Shown here in pieces: positions 48,629 to 61,900 of a stretch of 64,000 nucleotides of DNA (the stretch's first letter is position 1; every line of letters begins with the position of its first letter). This DNA is from Voacanga thouarsii (Eukaryota; Streptophyta; Magnoliopsida; Gentianales; Apocynaceae), in the NCBI GenBank assembly GCA_026120185.1, contig JANUWF010002208.1:372001-436000 (forward strand), written 5' to 3'. Position numbers and translations under genes: made by a program. Under the pieces are notes generated by a model that saw nothing but the letters and a program-made list of their open reading frames with translations, searched no databases and was not told the DNA's origin.

Positions 48629-49632
48629 TTTGGCATCAAAGAAGCCTATAAAACTAAGAGAAAACACAAGAGATGGGGAGTGAATCCAAGATCAAAAATT
48701 TCAATCACTCAAAAGATGAGTGGTTCACTATTCACGGAGGATTGTTCAATGGAGTCTTCAAATGAGAAAAATGAGACTTGTCTATGAATACTTTCTTTTA
48801 CCTTTGTTTTCTTGTTCTTAAATAATGATGTATTCAATGTTTTATTTATAATTTGACATTATTTTGGGATTCATAGTTTTGTTTTAATTTAGTTATTTGG
48901 TCAATTCTTTATATCTTTGGTATTTGATTACTTGTTATTATTGGTTATATTGATGCAAGTTCTTCTGATTGACTTAGGAAACAATATTAGGAGTTTCATT
49001 GCATTGATTTCATATTTGTCAAATCTTAATGGACTTGGGAAACAAAGTTAAGATTAAAAGACTAAAGTGATCAAAGATTAGTTGATTTCATCTCGAGCAA
49101 AAATTCATTAACTAATTTTATGTTTATGGGGAATTGAGTGTAATACATGCTTTGGTTATGTTGGTTTGATTGGAAAATCTTCTAATTTAATCAAAAGATA
49201 GTGATTCCATGGATTGAGAAAGAAGTGGAGTCTATCTAAGTAAATTCATGACTTAGGAAACAATTAAATTTTACTTTATATTCCTTCATGATGCCAAAAT
49301 GATGATTACTTGAGATAATTGCTAAATGATTCATTATCATGTATTATAGGTTAATTGTCTAAATTGCATATTCCTACATCCTTGAGTTGTATATAATTCT
49401 TTATTTTCCTTTTTATTATTTTCTAACTTTATTAGGTCGGTTAAACAATGAATGAAAAATGATTATTACGTACTTGTTCCTTTGAGAATCGATTCTGGTT
49501 AATTCCCTATACTATACTTGCGATGAGTATACTTGCTCATATGTGTATTTTGGGATTAATATTTTAATTAAAAATTGACTAAGGTATGGATTTAAATTTG
49601 ATGGTTTTTATACACCCAAAATTTATACATCA
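48629..49632 (+). repeat. 5' LTR of F (left end missing)
   Basis: Homology with the 3' LTR begins at TTTGGCATCAAAG. A TATA box (CCTATAAAAC) is at 48645-48654, and the end is ATACATCA. About 400 bp of U3 are absent. Confidence 0.85.
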
Positions 49633-49638
49633 AGTTTG

Positions 49639-49656
49639 TGGCGCCATTGCTGAGGA
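49639..49656 (+). promoter_or_regulatory. Primer binding site of F (tRNA-Asp type)
   Basis: TGGCGCCATTGCTGAGGA. Its first 12 bases are identical with B's site. Confidence 0.85.
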
Positions 49657-49916
49657 ACAATATCATGAAAGTTTAGATTTTATTAATTTAACAATGTTTA
49701 TGTGTTTATATATCTATATGTGAATATGTAAATATGTATACATGTTTCTTGTATGAATAGGTGCCATATTTTATCTTCTTGTATACTTGTACTTTAATAT
49801 CCTTACATGTTGTACTTTTTCTAACTTAATTTGTGAATATGTACCTTAACTAACTAACTTGATTTGATATTGCACTATGCATATACAATACTAACGAGCT
49901 ACTTTATGCAGGTGCT

Positions 49917-50560
49917 ATGTCCCAATGGAATTTAGGGCAGTATCCTAACATGTTTCAAGGAATAACATCTTGACCATCTGACTCCACTACCTTAAAAGGG
50001 GTATTAGGAAAATTTGCCACCTATGTAACTAAACATTTTCACAAGATAGAGGACACATTGGCAAAATTTGAGGACATTATTAGAAATATGGAAAGAAAAA
50101 TTTGGTTTTTAATAGATTTAATGATAAAGTCACCATTAAGGATAGAAACACAACACAATTCAGCTGCCATTACATTATGAAGTGGTAAGGAGCTCCCCGA
50201 TCCTAACACAGAACCGGTACCATCTAAAGAAGATAGGACAGAGCCAACCTCTCTTAGTGACCCTTTTGAAAAATAAGCTAAAAATCATATTTTCAGCCGC
50301 CAATACCTTATCCCATTCGAGCACAAAAAGCAAGAAAAGATGCACACTTTGACAAGTTTATAGAAATATTCAAACAATTGCACATAAATATTCTACTCAG
50401 TGAATCTTTGATACATATGCTTAAATATGCAAAATTTCTCAAAAGTATACTTGTTAACAAAAAAAAAGTTAGAAGAATTATCCACTATGGTTTTGAATGA
50501 GGAGTGCTCTGCCATCTTGCAAGATCAACGGACTTTACCACGAAAAGAGAATGATCCAAA
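49917..50560 (+). pseudogene. 5' ORF of family P in F: pre-protease region without gag
   Basis: It starts MSQWNLGQYPNMFQGITS, then TGA at 49971-49973. The frame stays open through KFATYVTKHFHKIEDTLAKF and reaches ITL-stop-SGKELPDP. A TAA at 50274-50276 lies exactly 303 bases after the TGA, as in E. Then comes KKKLEELSTMVLNEECSAIL (from 50427), the conserved block before Athila protease. The gag core and zinc knuckle are absent, as in E. Confidence 0.82.
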
Positions 50561-50905
50561 GAATTTTTCTATTCCTTGTCTTGTTGGTACTCTTCTATTT
50601 TGCAATGCATTAGCGGACTTAGGGGCTAGCATTAATATTTTGCCATACAAAACTTTTAAAAAGTTAGGCCTAGGCTAGCCCAAGCCCACTAGGATGAGTA
50701 TTCAACTTATATATAGGTCTATTAAATATCCTAGGGGAATAATTAAGGATGTATTAGTTAAAGTGGATAAATTCATATTTCTTATGGATTTTGTTATTCT
50801 TGATATGGATGAAGATTTTAAAGTTCCTTTAATTCTAGGTCGACCTTTCCTAGCTACTACCAAAGCATTAATTGATGTTCACGGGGGGGACGTTGACACT
50901 TAGGG
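50561..50905 (+). pseudogene. Aspartic protease of F
   Basis: NALADLGASINILPYKTFKK holds the intact D-L-G-A-S active site. It is followed by [20 protein letters not shown] and [19 protein letters not shown], the complete Athila protease layout. One stop (Glu/Trp region near 50678) and the end at 50903 break the link to the next frame. Confidence 0.88.
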
Positions 50906-51029
50906 TGCGGGATAAATAAGTTATTATCAAAATCCATAAAAGCATGCAACATCCGACCTCTTATGATGGTACTTATTTAAGGATTGATATTCTTGATGAG
51001 TCTATCTTTGATTTTGTGTAGGAATCATT

Positions 51030-51805
51030 TGTAAATTGCTCCATGGACTTGATGGAACAATCCATTATATATTTAGAAGATTCAAATAAGAGCTATGAAT
51101 TGGGAGAATTTGAGAAAATTGAAAAAAACAGTTTGGGAAGGATGAAGTCATACATTGAAGAACCACCAGAATTGGACCTCAAAGACCTTCCCGAGCACTT
51201 GGAATATGCATTTTTTGCTAATGGGGAGAAATTTCTAGTGATCATAGCAAAAGATCTTACTTGTGATTAAAAGACTAAATTGGTAAGTCTATTGGAAAAA
51301 TATAAGGGAGTTATTGCATGAAAAATCATGGACATTAAGGGAATTATCCCTTCCTTTTGTACTCACAAAATTTTGTTGAAAGAAGGTGACAAACTCGTAG
51401 TGCATCTCCAATGTAGGTTGAGCCCAAATATGAGTGATGTGGTAAAAGGTGATGTTATTAAACTCTTAGATTCTGGCATCATTTACCCTATTTCCGATAT
51501 TATTTGGGTGAGTTCAACACAAGTGGTACCAAATAAGAGAGGAATGACTATGAGCCCAAATGAAAAAAATGAGTTGATCCTATTAAGATTGGTAACCGGT
51601 TAGAAGGTTTGCATTGATTATTGAAAATTAAATAAGGCAACTAGGAAGAACCATTTTCCTTTTCCTTTCATTGACCAAATGTTAGAAACGTTAGCCAGGC
51701 ATGAGTTTTATTATTTTTTAGATGGTTTTTCCGATTACTTTCAAATTCCCATAGCACCAGAGGATCAAGAGAATACCACCTTTACATGCCCTTTTTAGAT
51801 AGCTT
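51030..51805 (+). pseudogene. Linker and truncated reverse transcriptase of F
   Basis: PPELDLKDLPEHLEYAFFAN, GIIPSFCTHKILLKEGDK, DVVKGDVIKLLDSGIIYPIS and NELILLRLVTG match E. After a stop the RT reads FPFPFIDQMLETLARHEFYY, then FLDGFSDYFQIPIAPEDQEN and TTFTCPF, where it ends at the deletion join. The catalytic MDD motif is lost. Confidence 0.88.
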
Positions 51806-52167
51806 TCCTTATATCATGACTTGAGTTATGCAATTTTTGGATTTATAATGCTTGAATTAGTAGATAGCTTGACTTGGGTGATTCATGTTATTTGTATTTT
51901 TACTTTAAAGGTAAAATAATTTTCTTAGACTAAGGTATGAACTTGATTAATTTAACTTCAAGAGTGTTGTGATGTCTTGTCAAAAGTTTTAAAGTTTGAA
52001 CTATTTTCAAAGGGTTTGATAAATGGCAAGAGTTATAACTAAAGCTTGAAAGGAAGTTATAATCCTTGTTATGTTTCTAATTTTTGGAATGAAGAAGAGC
52101 ATATGTTTTCTTGATGATTTTCTTGGCTTAAGTGTTTTACTTAAGGACAAGCAAAAGTTCAAGTGCA
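51806..52167 (+). other. 3' non-coding region of F
   Basis: It matches E 29740-30080 (minus). The polypurine tract is weakened to TTCAAGTGCAGAGGTATA before the LTR. The internal polypurine-like motif of E is lost with the deletion. Confidence 0.7.
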
Positions 52168-53580
52168 GAGGTATATGATAGGGGCTAAAATAATCACTAT
52201 TTCCCAAGTTAAATTGAGATAATTTTGTTGTAATAACTGGCATATTCCTTCCTATTTGATATTTTGCTTGTAGAAAGTGTTTTGACAAATTTGTAGAGAT
52301 TTAAGTTGATTTCAAGCAAAGAGAAGAATTTTTCAACACACACCTGACGCCAGGTCAGGCAAGTGGACTAGGCGCCAGGTCCATTTTGGTCTACCCAGTG
52401 AAAACAGAGCAAAAACTCAGGGGAAAACAAACACACCTGGCGCTAAGTGGGGTGAAAGGACCTAGCGCTAGGTCCGCTCTAGAGAAGCAAAATCCTGTGC
52501 ACGAATTTAGTAATTTTCCAAAGATTTCGGTATTTTTCAATTCTTACTCAGCCAAGACTCCTCAAACAATGAATTTGGCATCAAAGAATCTTATAAAACC
52601 AAGAGAAAACATAAGAGATGGGGAGTGAATCCAAGATCAAAATTTTCAATCACTTAAAAAATGAGGGGTTCACCATTCAAGGAAGATTGTTCAAAAGAGT
52701 CTTCAAATGAGAAGAAGAATGTTTGTCTATAAGTGCTTTCTTTTACCTTTTTTTTTTTCTTATTCTTAAACAATAATGTATTCAATGTTTTATTTGTAAT
52801 TTGACATTATTTCGGGATTCATGGTTTTGTGTTAATTTAGTTATTTGATCAATTCTTTATCATCTTTAGTATTTGATTACTTGTTATCATTGGTTATTAA
52901 TGTGAGTTCTTCTAATTGACTTGGGAAACGATGTTAGGAGTTTCATTGCATTGATGTCATATTTGTCAAATCTTAATGAACTTGGGAAACGAAGTTAAGA
53001 TTAAAGGACTAAAGTGATCAAAGACTAGTTGATTTCATCTCGAGCAAAGAGTCATTAGCTAATTTCATGTTTATGAGGAATTAAGTCTAATGCATGTTTT
53101 AGTTATGTTGGTTTGATTGAAAAATCTACTAATTTAATCAAAAGATAGTAATTCCATGGATTAGAAAAGAAGTGAAGTGTATCTAAGTAGATTCATGACT
53201 TGGAAAACGATTGAATTTTATTTTATATTCCTTCATGATGCCAAGATGATGATTACTTGAGATAGTTGCTAAATGATTTATTATCATGTATTATAGGATA
53301 ATTGTCTAAATTGCATATTCCTACATCCTTAAATTGTATATATATTTCTTTATTTTACTTTTTATTATTTCTCACTTTATTATGTCAGTTAAACAATGAA
53401 TAAAAAGTGATTAGTATATACTTGTTCCTTTGAGGATCGATTCTGGTTAATTCCCTATGCTATACTTGCGATAAGTATACTTACTCGTATGTGTATTTTG
53501 GGATTAATATTTTAATTAAAAATTGACTAAGGGAAAATTTTAAATTTAATGATTTATATAAACCCAAAACTTACGCATCA
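52168..53580 (+). repeat. 3' LTR of F
   Basis: 1413 bp, TGATAGGGGC to TACGCATCA. The TATA box is at 52590-52600 (CTTATAAAACC). Four palindrome-like motifs of the ACCTGGCGCCAGGT type lie at 52342-52355, 52367-52380, 52435-52448 and 52460-52473. Confidence 0.92.
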
Positions 53581-53582
53581 CA

Positions 53583-55252
53583 TGTTAGTATTGTGCCCTA
53601 GAGGCAATCACTTGTTTAAATTAATAAGAGACATTCTTTATCTTTCAGTTTGATTGTTATATCTAACTATGTGTACAAACCGTTAGATAAAGTCCCTAGT
53701 ACAACACAGTGTTAGGGAAATCATGATAGAGATCATGACGTGAGATTCCTACTACACTATGCAGTGTTTGTACTTAAATAATCCCCAGTCATAGTATTAA
53801 TAAGATGGGACATTATTAATACGCCAAGACTGGCACATGTTATATCTCTTGATTGGATTAAGCGGTGGTGCTCATATCCGTGGGTATTGAGATACTCAGG
53901 ATTAACGTGTGGATGCTTGTTTTGAAACAAGTTCATTGGATGACCTAGCTACGAGATAATCACTTGGATAACTATTTAGTGCCAGTGATAGAATCTCATT
54001 ATAGCAAGTGTGCAAGTATCCTTAGACTTGAGATCTCCAAGGTACTTTGTTTATCGAGCGTTGTACTTTGATTCTAATTTTTGGAGTCTTATCTAAGACC
54101 GCCTATGGGATGGATATTGGGTACAACGTAAAGTAAACGAAAGTAGTTGAGAGGGTCAATAAAGGATTCACCACTCCTAATAGTAGGAGAGTATATCTCA
54201 AGGCCACTTGTAGAAATCATTACTCATGAAGTCCTTGGCCAAGGCGACTATGTGATGGAAATGGTTCCAATTGATACACATATCGAGTAATGGATTTCTT
54301 GAACAAGTACTAAAATATTCGGGCCAGAATTAATAATATTCTGGAGGGAGTTGGCACTAATTCCATACTCTAGACCGAATGAGATATTGTATGTTGAAAA
54401 GAGTTTATTGCACTGATAATTTGCTATTGAAAGGTTCATGTCAAGCCACTTGACTTTCTGGACTTTTGGGTGGTCAAGAGTCATTGCTAGATGTCGCTTA
54501 TGCTAAATATGAATTTATTAATTAGAGAATTAATAAATTTAATCCTTTATTTTATTAAGGATTATTAATTCTAATATTGTTAGAATTAATTCATATTATA
54601 CTACCAATAAGACCAGGAAACCTAATGGGTCACACACAATAAATGTTTGAATGCTCAAATATATTATTTGATAATATTGTGGGGTTAATTAAGAGAAGGG
54701 AATATATTTATAGGTGAATTATAAGTTTGTTATAATTCATGGGACCTAATTGTAATTAAGTAAACTTCAAGGACCAATTTGTTGACAATTAGACGTTGAA
54801 GGACTAAGTTACAATTTATGGTAATTATAAATCTATAAATATAAGGAAACGGTTTCCTTAGGGTTTGAGACAGACTATTCACGCAATAACAGAGAAACCG
54901 TTTCTCTGCCTCTCTCTTGATCAAACCCTAGCCGTCTCTCTTCTTGATCAAAACCCTAGCCTCCCGAATTCTACTAGCGTAGAATTGTGAGATTGTGAGC
55001 ATTCAACCTTGTGTGGATTATCATTAGAGGGAGTTCTTTCTTGGACTTCAGTTGAGCTGTAGTGAACGGTTTTGGATAATCTGGATCGCGCTTGCGTTCT
55101 TGTTTCTGAAATTTTTGAATTCCGGCTTCACGAGGTAACAAACGCAATCTTCTCCTTTTTCCCGTTTCTATTTCAAACCCGTGATCCATGGCTTGGATTT
55201 CTTGTTGTTTTCTGCTGTGCTTAATCTGATTATGCATGATAGAAATCCTACA
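53583..55252 (+). mobile_element. D2: solo LTR of the copia D family
   Basis: 1670 bp, TGTTAGTATTGTGCCC to AATCCTACA, with a perfect 5-bp duplication TCACA (53578-53582 and 55253-55257). The first TCA of the target is the terminal TCA of F's LTR, so D2 entered exactly at the edge of F. The TATA box is at 54833-54845 (CTATAAATATAAG). There is no internal sequence. Confidence 0.92.
54833..54845 (+). promoter_or_regulatory. TATA box of D2
   Basis: CTATAAATATAAG, followed about 15 bases later by TTAGGGTTTGAGACA. It sets the plus orientation of the D LTR. Confidence 0.65.
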
Positions 55253-55257
55253 TCACA

Positions 55258-57520
55258 AACTGTTATTATATACCTGTTTTACTTAAGAATATTATCTCAG
55301 TTACTTGTTTGGACATGAATGGTTTTCATTTAATTTTCAAAACTAAAAGTTGTTTTTTTTCATTAAATGATGTCCAATATGGTTCTGCAACTTTGATAAA
55401 TGATTTGTATGTTCTAGACATGAATAATCCTATTCTCAATATAAACAACAAGAAACAAAGAAAAGATAACTCAATCTCATTTTACTTATGATATTGTTGT
55501 TTAAGCCATATAAATGAGAGTTGCGTTTCTAAGTTACACAAGCTTGATGACTTAGGGTTATTTTATTATGAATCATATAGTATATGCGAGTCTTGTTTAC
55601 TTGAAAAAATGGCTAAAATACCCTTTTCTAGAAAAGGAGAAAAGGCCAAAGAGTTATTAGAGCTCATACATACTAATATATGTGATCCAATGTCAATACA
55701 AGTAAGAGGAGGTTATCATTACCTTTATTGATGATTGTTCATGATATGGGCATTTGTATTTAAAGAAATACAAATCAGAAGCCTTTAACAAGTTCAAAGA
55801 CTTTAGGAATGAAATAGAGAAACAACTTGGTAAAAGTATTAAAACTCTATGATCTGATTGATGAGATGAATACGTAAGCCAAGAGTTTCAAAATTATCTA
55901 AAAGGTAATGGAATATTTTCTCAGTAGACCCCACTATATACACCTCAAAATAATGGTATATCTAAAAGAAGGAATCAAACCCCTCTAGATATGGTACATA
56001 CCATGATGGCTTTTGCAGACTTACCAAAATCATTTTTGGGATATACACTAGAGATTGTTGTTTATATACTAAACAGTGTTTTGTCAAAAACAGCTGATAC
56101 TACCCTATTTGAGTTATTCTTTTATAAGAAACCAAAGTTATCTCACATGAGAATGTGTGATTGCCCTATATTTGTTGAAAGTCCACCGTCAGACAAGCTT
56201 AAAAGTAAGTCTGACAAATATTTATTTGTTGGATATCCGAAAGAATCATTCGGATATTATTTCTATCTCCCTTCTGAAAATAAAATGTTTATTTCAAACC
56301 ATGCTATCTTCTTAGAGAAGAAGCACATGCTCAAAGGGGACAGTGGAAGTAAAATTGAACTTATTGAAGTTCAAGAAAAACAAACAAACTTGGATCAACC
56401 ATTTGAACCTACATCTATTGAGAGAATAGATGAATCTTAGTTTACACAAGAACCTCGTAGGCCAAGTAGGATATGTATGGCACCTAAAAGATATGAATTT
56501 CTAATAAGTGACTATAATGATGTATTGCTCATATATGAAGATGAGCCTACTACTTACAGGGATGTTCTAAATAGTTTAGAATTGGACAAATGGCTTGAAG
56601 CAATAAAATCAAGGATGATTTCATGTATGACAACTAAGTATGGACTTTAGTTGATCCACCTAACGAAATCAAACCTATAGAGTGTAAATGGGTTTTCAAG
56701 AGAAAAAATTGGCATGGATGATAACATAGTTATCTATAAAGCATGAGTGGTTGCTAATGGTTATCGCCAATAACATGGTATTGACGATGCCGAATTGCCA
56801 TATTGAAATCTATAAGGATACTCCTAGCATTTGCCACCAATTATGATTATGAGGTATGGTAAATGAATGTGAAAATAACTTTTCTAAATGAAAATCTAAC
56901 TAAGGAAATGTACATGATACAATTGGAGGGTTTCATATCCAAATATATCATAAAAGTGTGTAAGTTGCATAGGTTCATTTATTTACTTAAGACAGCTTCT
57001 AGGAGTTGGAATATCCATTTTGATACAACAATTAAAGAATTTGGTTTTGGTTCAAAACATGGATGAACCTTGTGTATGCAAAAAGGTTTGTTGGAATGCT
57101 GTCATTTTCCTATTACTTTAGGTAGATAACATATTGCAAATTGGAAATAATGTCTCAGTTCTTCAGTCTATGAAGAATTGGTTATCCAAGAAGTTCTCCA
57201 TGAACTACCTTAGAGAAGCAACTTACATTCTACGAATAAGGATCTATAAAGATAGATAAAAAATGTTACTTAGTCTTTCACAATTTACATATATAGACAA
57301 AGTGCCGATAAGGTTCAGCATAGATCAATCCAAAAATGAATTCTTACCCAAGTCACATGAGCTAAGCCTTTTAAAGTTGATGTCTCCCAAAACACAAGTT
57401 TAAAGGGATCATATGAGTGGAATTCCATATATTTCGACAATTGGATCAATCATGTATGCTATGATATGCATTAGGCCCAATATATCATGTGCTCTCAGTT
57501 TTATGAGTAGATACTAATCT
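55258..57520 (+). pseudogene. pol: Copia pol remnant of element G (pre-integrase, integrase, RT)
   Basis: Reading through many stops: a GAG-pre-integrase-like part (LINDLYVLDMNNPILNINNK, 55309-55491); integrase parts to about 55980; an open stretch 55991-56440 with MMAFADLPKSFLGYTLEI and KSKSDKYLFVGYPKESFGYY, the integrase C-terminal side; then RT blocks CKWVFKRKN (about 56680) and, at 56863-57066, MNVKITFLNENLTKEMYMIQ and KTASRSWNIHFDTTIKEFGF. The catalytic Asp of MDVKTAF is Asn and the YVDD motif reads stop-VDN. It ends at SIMYAMICIRPNIS before element H. RNase H and the 3' LTR lie outside the window, if they exist. Confidence 0.88.
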
Positions 57521-58884
57521 TGTTGGAATATATGTAGAAAATAGATAATGTTTTTCTATATTTTAAAATTAATAAAATATTTCATTCATTAATGTTTGTT
57601 TGTTTATATATATGTGCACATTAAGATCTAAGTGCATTAGTAAGGAGTCTACGTGATTAGGTAGTGCTTTCACAGAAAAGTGCAGATTATAGGCTACTAA
57701 CACATAAGTAAAAAAATTGTTCTTGAACAATTGATAAAATTGGGCACTTTATAAAGAGTTAGATCATTACACTATGGTTTTTAAATGGAGAATGGCTTAC
57801 TTTATACCAGTAAGTAGTCCATTCACGCTAATAGTGTAAGCGTATTTAGAATACATAGAATTGGACCACACAATAATAATCTTTATACAAGTACTATAAT
57901 AAATAAAGATTGGTTTATCACCACTACGGCATAGATGAGTGCCTTTAAACTTGAGTATAAGTTGGTGGTCTGGTGAAGCTAAATTTGTGCACTTTGATGT
58001 ATGATAGGTGAAGTCTTAACGAAAGCCCAATAACTTTGTACGTTGGATGTATGATTCTAGTTAATTAAGATGGACTTATATAATAGAGTTTCTACGTTTC
58101 ACTTAGTGAAGATATCACCCTTTATGATTGTTCAGGATAATCTAAATAAATCAGGGTCCTGGGAAACGTGGCTTAGTATGTATACTTTTGGGTAGCTCCA
58201 GAAAATAAGTTGGTATATATTGAAAGTCATGGATTATCGGACTAGTTATCAAAAGATGGTAGATGTTATTGAGGAATGTGTTAGTATATTTCCCTATCTC
58301 AATGACGAGTATTACGTAGAAGGGTATTTTTCGTCATTACACCTGTAAGTCAAGGACATTGTACTTACAATATTATTCTTGGAGTAAATATTTTCATATG
58401 GTAATAAATGGAATTCTTAAAATGATAAAATATGGTTATTTATTAGCAAGGGTATTTTGCTCATTTTTGTAACCAAGAATAATATGTCTTTTGGTCTCCA
58501 AAGTAGCTCAAGTAACCTTAATAAATTTTATTTACTATATAGGCTTGATGGGTGAAATTAATATTGAACAAAATTATTCTAGAAGTCCAATAATTATTTA
58601 TTTAGGTTAGAATAATTTATTGGGCTAATTTGATTAAATTAGATTATTAATTAATTATCTTAAGTAATTTTATATTGGGCCTAGGTGGATTAATCAATTA
58701 ATAAGGGAGCTATTTAATTAGTGTTGGACTAATTTAATTAAATTTGTTTACTAATTAATTATTTTGAATAATTTTATATTGGGCCAAAGTGGATTAATTA
58801 ATTAAAAAGAGAGCTATTTAATTAGTCTTAGGCTAATTAGGAAAAACTCTAACCCATTAGGGTTGTGAATGATGTCTTTTATTA

Positions 58885-58899
58885 TTTTATAAATAAAAG
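58885..58899 (+). promoter_or_regulatory. TATA box of H LTR
   Basis: TTTTATAAATAAAAG, about 75 bases upstream of the D composite, which therefore sits just after the likely start of transcription. Confidence 0.55.
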
Positions 58900-58972
58900 A
58901 TAACTGTCACAAGTAAAAGGAAAAAGGAAAAAAAGAAAAATGGTGAAAGAAAAAAAAAACAAAATAAAGCAA

Positions 58973-61900
58973 TGTTAGTGTTGTGCCCTAGAGGCAATCA
59001 CTTCTACATTATATATGACACATTTTATTTTATAAAAGGAATTATTTATCTTACAGTTTCTTTTGATTACTTTTGTGTAATAAAACTGTTAGATAAAGTC
59101 TTTAGTACAACACTATGTTAAGAAATTCATGATAGAGATCATGATATGAAATTCCTACTACATTGTATAGTGTTAGTACTTAAATAGTCCCTAGTCATAG
59201 TATTAATAAGACATGACCTCATTAATGCATTAAGACTAGCATGTGTTAAGATTTCCTGATTTGATCAAGCGGTGGTTCTCATATCCGTGAATATTGATAT
59301 ACTCAAAGTTAACACATGAATGCTTGTTAGTGGAACAAGTTTATTGGATGAGCTAGCTATGAGATAATCACATGGATAACTATTTAGTGATAGTGATATA
59401 ATCTCAATCTAGCGAACGTGTAAGTATCCTTAGACTTAAAATCTCCAAAGTACTTTGTTTATTGAGCATTGTGCTTTGATTCCAATCTCTGGAGCTCAAT
59501 CGAGGGCCACCTATGGGATGGATATTGGGTACATTGTGAGGTAAACGAAAGTAGTTGAGATGGTCAATAAAGGATTCACCACTCCTATTAGTAGGGGCGA
59601 ATATCTCACGGCCACTTGTAGGAATTACTACTCAAGAAGTCCTTGGCCAAGGCATAAGTGCATTGGAAATAGTTCCAATTGATACACATCTAGAGTAGTG
59701 AGTTCCTGGTACAAGTATAATTATATTCTGGAGGGAGTTGGCACTAATTCCGTACTCTAGACCGAATGAGATATTGTATGGTAAAATGAGTTAATTGCAC
59801 TGTAGTTTGTTATTGAGGGTTCATGTCAAGCCACTTGACTTCTTGGACTCTTGGGTGGTCATGATGTGTTGCTAGATACCGCTCATGATCTGGGAATATG
59901 GATTTATTAATTGATAAATTAATAAACCAATCCTAATTAGAATTAATAGGATTAATTCTAATTAATTAAGGATTATTAATCTCAAAGATATTTGGATTAA
60001 TTCATATTCGCTACCAATTGACTGGGAAACCTAATAGGTCACACACAAAAGAGGAATATATACTCAAAATGTTATTTGATAACATAGTGGGGTTTATTGA
60101 GAGAAAGAGAAGTTGATGTGGCCAAATTATAATTAGTTATAATTTATAGGCCAATTTGTAATTATGAGAAGTTGATGGGTTCCAATTGTAATTGGAGAAT
60201 TGCAATTGTTTGTTTGGAATTCTCAGATGATTTTATTGTTGAGGTTTTCAAGTGACCCAAGAGGCACACATGAAACAAAACATGAAAACCAAAGGTTACT
60301 TGAAACAACTCCAAAACAACACAAAACCAAAGGGCACACAAGAGGAAAAATATATGATCTTTTGTTCTCTTCACTCTCTTTTTCATGAGCTTCTTCAAGG
60401 AGAACACAACCTTTCTTCTTCTTCTTTTTCTCTGGTTTTTGTTAAACAAGAAGAACAAGAAAAACCCTAGCCACCATTGTTATTTTCTGCTAGCACAGAA
60501 AATCTTAGTGCTTGAGTGTAATCCTTCGTGTGGACTTCTATTAGAGATAATCACACACTGTGATTATAGTGGTTGGATATTCAACTGTGATGGTGATCTT
60601 CAAGAGGATTGTTGGATCGTGCCACAATTATCATACCTGAAGAATGAAAGTTTTGTTTTTTACACAAACAAAGAAAGGTAAAAGTTGTTATCTTTGTTTT
60701 CTTTATTCTCTTCATATGTCTTGTTTTCCACACATATGCGGATATTGGGATGGTTTCTCATTTTTATTTTTCCGCTGCATCGTATATGATACACGTGAGA
60801 CCACTATTGGGTATCTCATGCATATCATATACGGCGTAGCGAAAAATTAAAATGAGATACCATCCTAGGATCCGTATATGTGTAGAAAATAAGTCATATG
60901 AAGAGAACAAAGAAAACAAAGATAACAGCTTTTACCTTTCTTTGTTTGTGTGGAAAACAAAACTTTCCTTCTTCAAGTATGATAATTGTTGCACGATCCA
61001 GCAATCCTCTTGAAGAATCACCATGAGAGTTGAATGTCCAACCACTATAATCACAGTGTGTGATTATCTCTAACAGAAATCCACACGGAGGATCACACTC
61101 AAGCACCAAGATTTTCTGTGCTAGTAGAAAACAACAATGGTGGTTGGGGTTTTTCTTCCCTGTTCTTCTTGTTCAACCAAAACCAAAGAAAGAAGAAGAA
61201 GAAGAAGAAGGGTTGTGTTCTCCTTAAAAAGCTCACGAAAAAGAGAGGGTGAAGAGAATAAAAGATCATATCTTTTTCCTCTTGTGTGCCCTTTAGTCTT
61301 ATGTTGTTTTGGAGTTGTTTCAAGTGACCTTTGGTTTTCATGTTTTGTTTCATGTGTGCCTCTTAGGTCACCCGAAAAACCTCAACAATAAAACCATCTG
61401 AGAATTCCAAACAAACAATTGCAATTGGAACCCATCAAGTTCTCAAAATTACAAATTAGCCCATAACTTATAACTAATTATAATTTGGCCACATCAACTT
61501 CTCTTTCTCGCAATAAACCCCACTATATTATCAAATAACATCTTGAGTTTATATTCCTCTTTTGTGTGTGACCTATTAGGTTTCCTAGTCAATTGGTAGC
61601 GAACATGAATTAATCCAAACGTTTTTTAGATCAATAATCCTTAAGTAATTAGAATTAATCCTATTAATTCTAATCAGGATTAGTTTATTAATTCATCAAT
61701 TAATAAATCCATATTCCCAGATCATGAGCGGTATCTAACAACACATCATGACCACCCAAGAGTCTAGAAAGTCAAATGGCTTGACATGAACCCTTCAATA
61801 ACAAACTACAGTGCAATTATCTCCTTTCACCATACAATATGTCATTCGGTCTAGAGTACGGAATTAGTGCCAACTCCCTCCAGAATATATATTAATTCTG

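Larger units (their letters stand above)
48629..53580 (+). mobile_element. Element F: second gag-less Athila-like element (family P), internally deleted
   Basis: The 5' LTR is truncated (48629-49632), the internal region is 49633-52167, and the 3' LTR is 52168-53580. It shares LTRs, leader, 5' ORF, protease and linker with E. RT breaks off after motif A near 51800 and joins 3' non-coding sequence that in E starts near 30080, so about 3 kb (rest of RT, RNase H, integrase) is missing. It sits inside the gag of copia element G. Confidence 0.9.
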
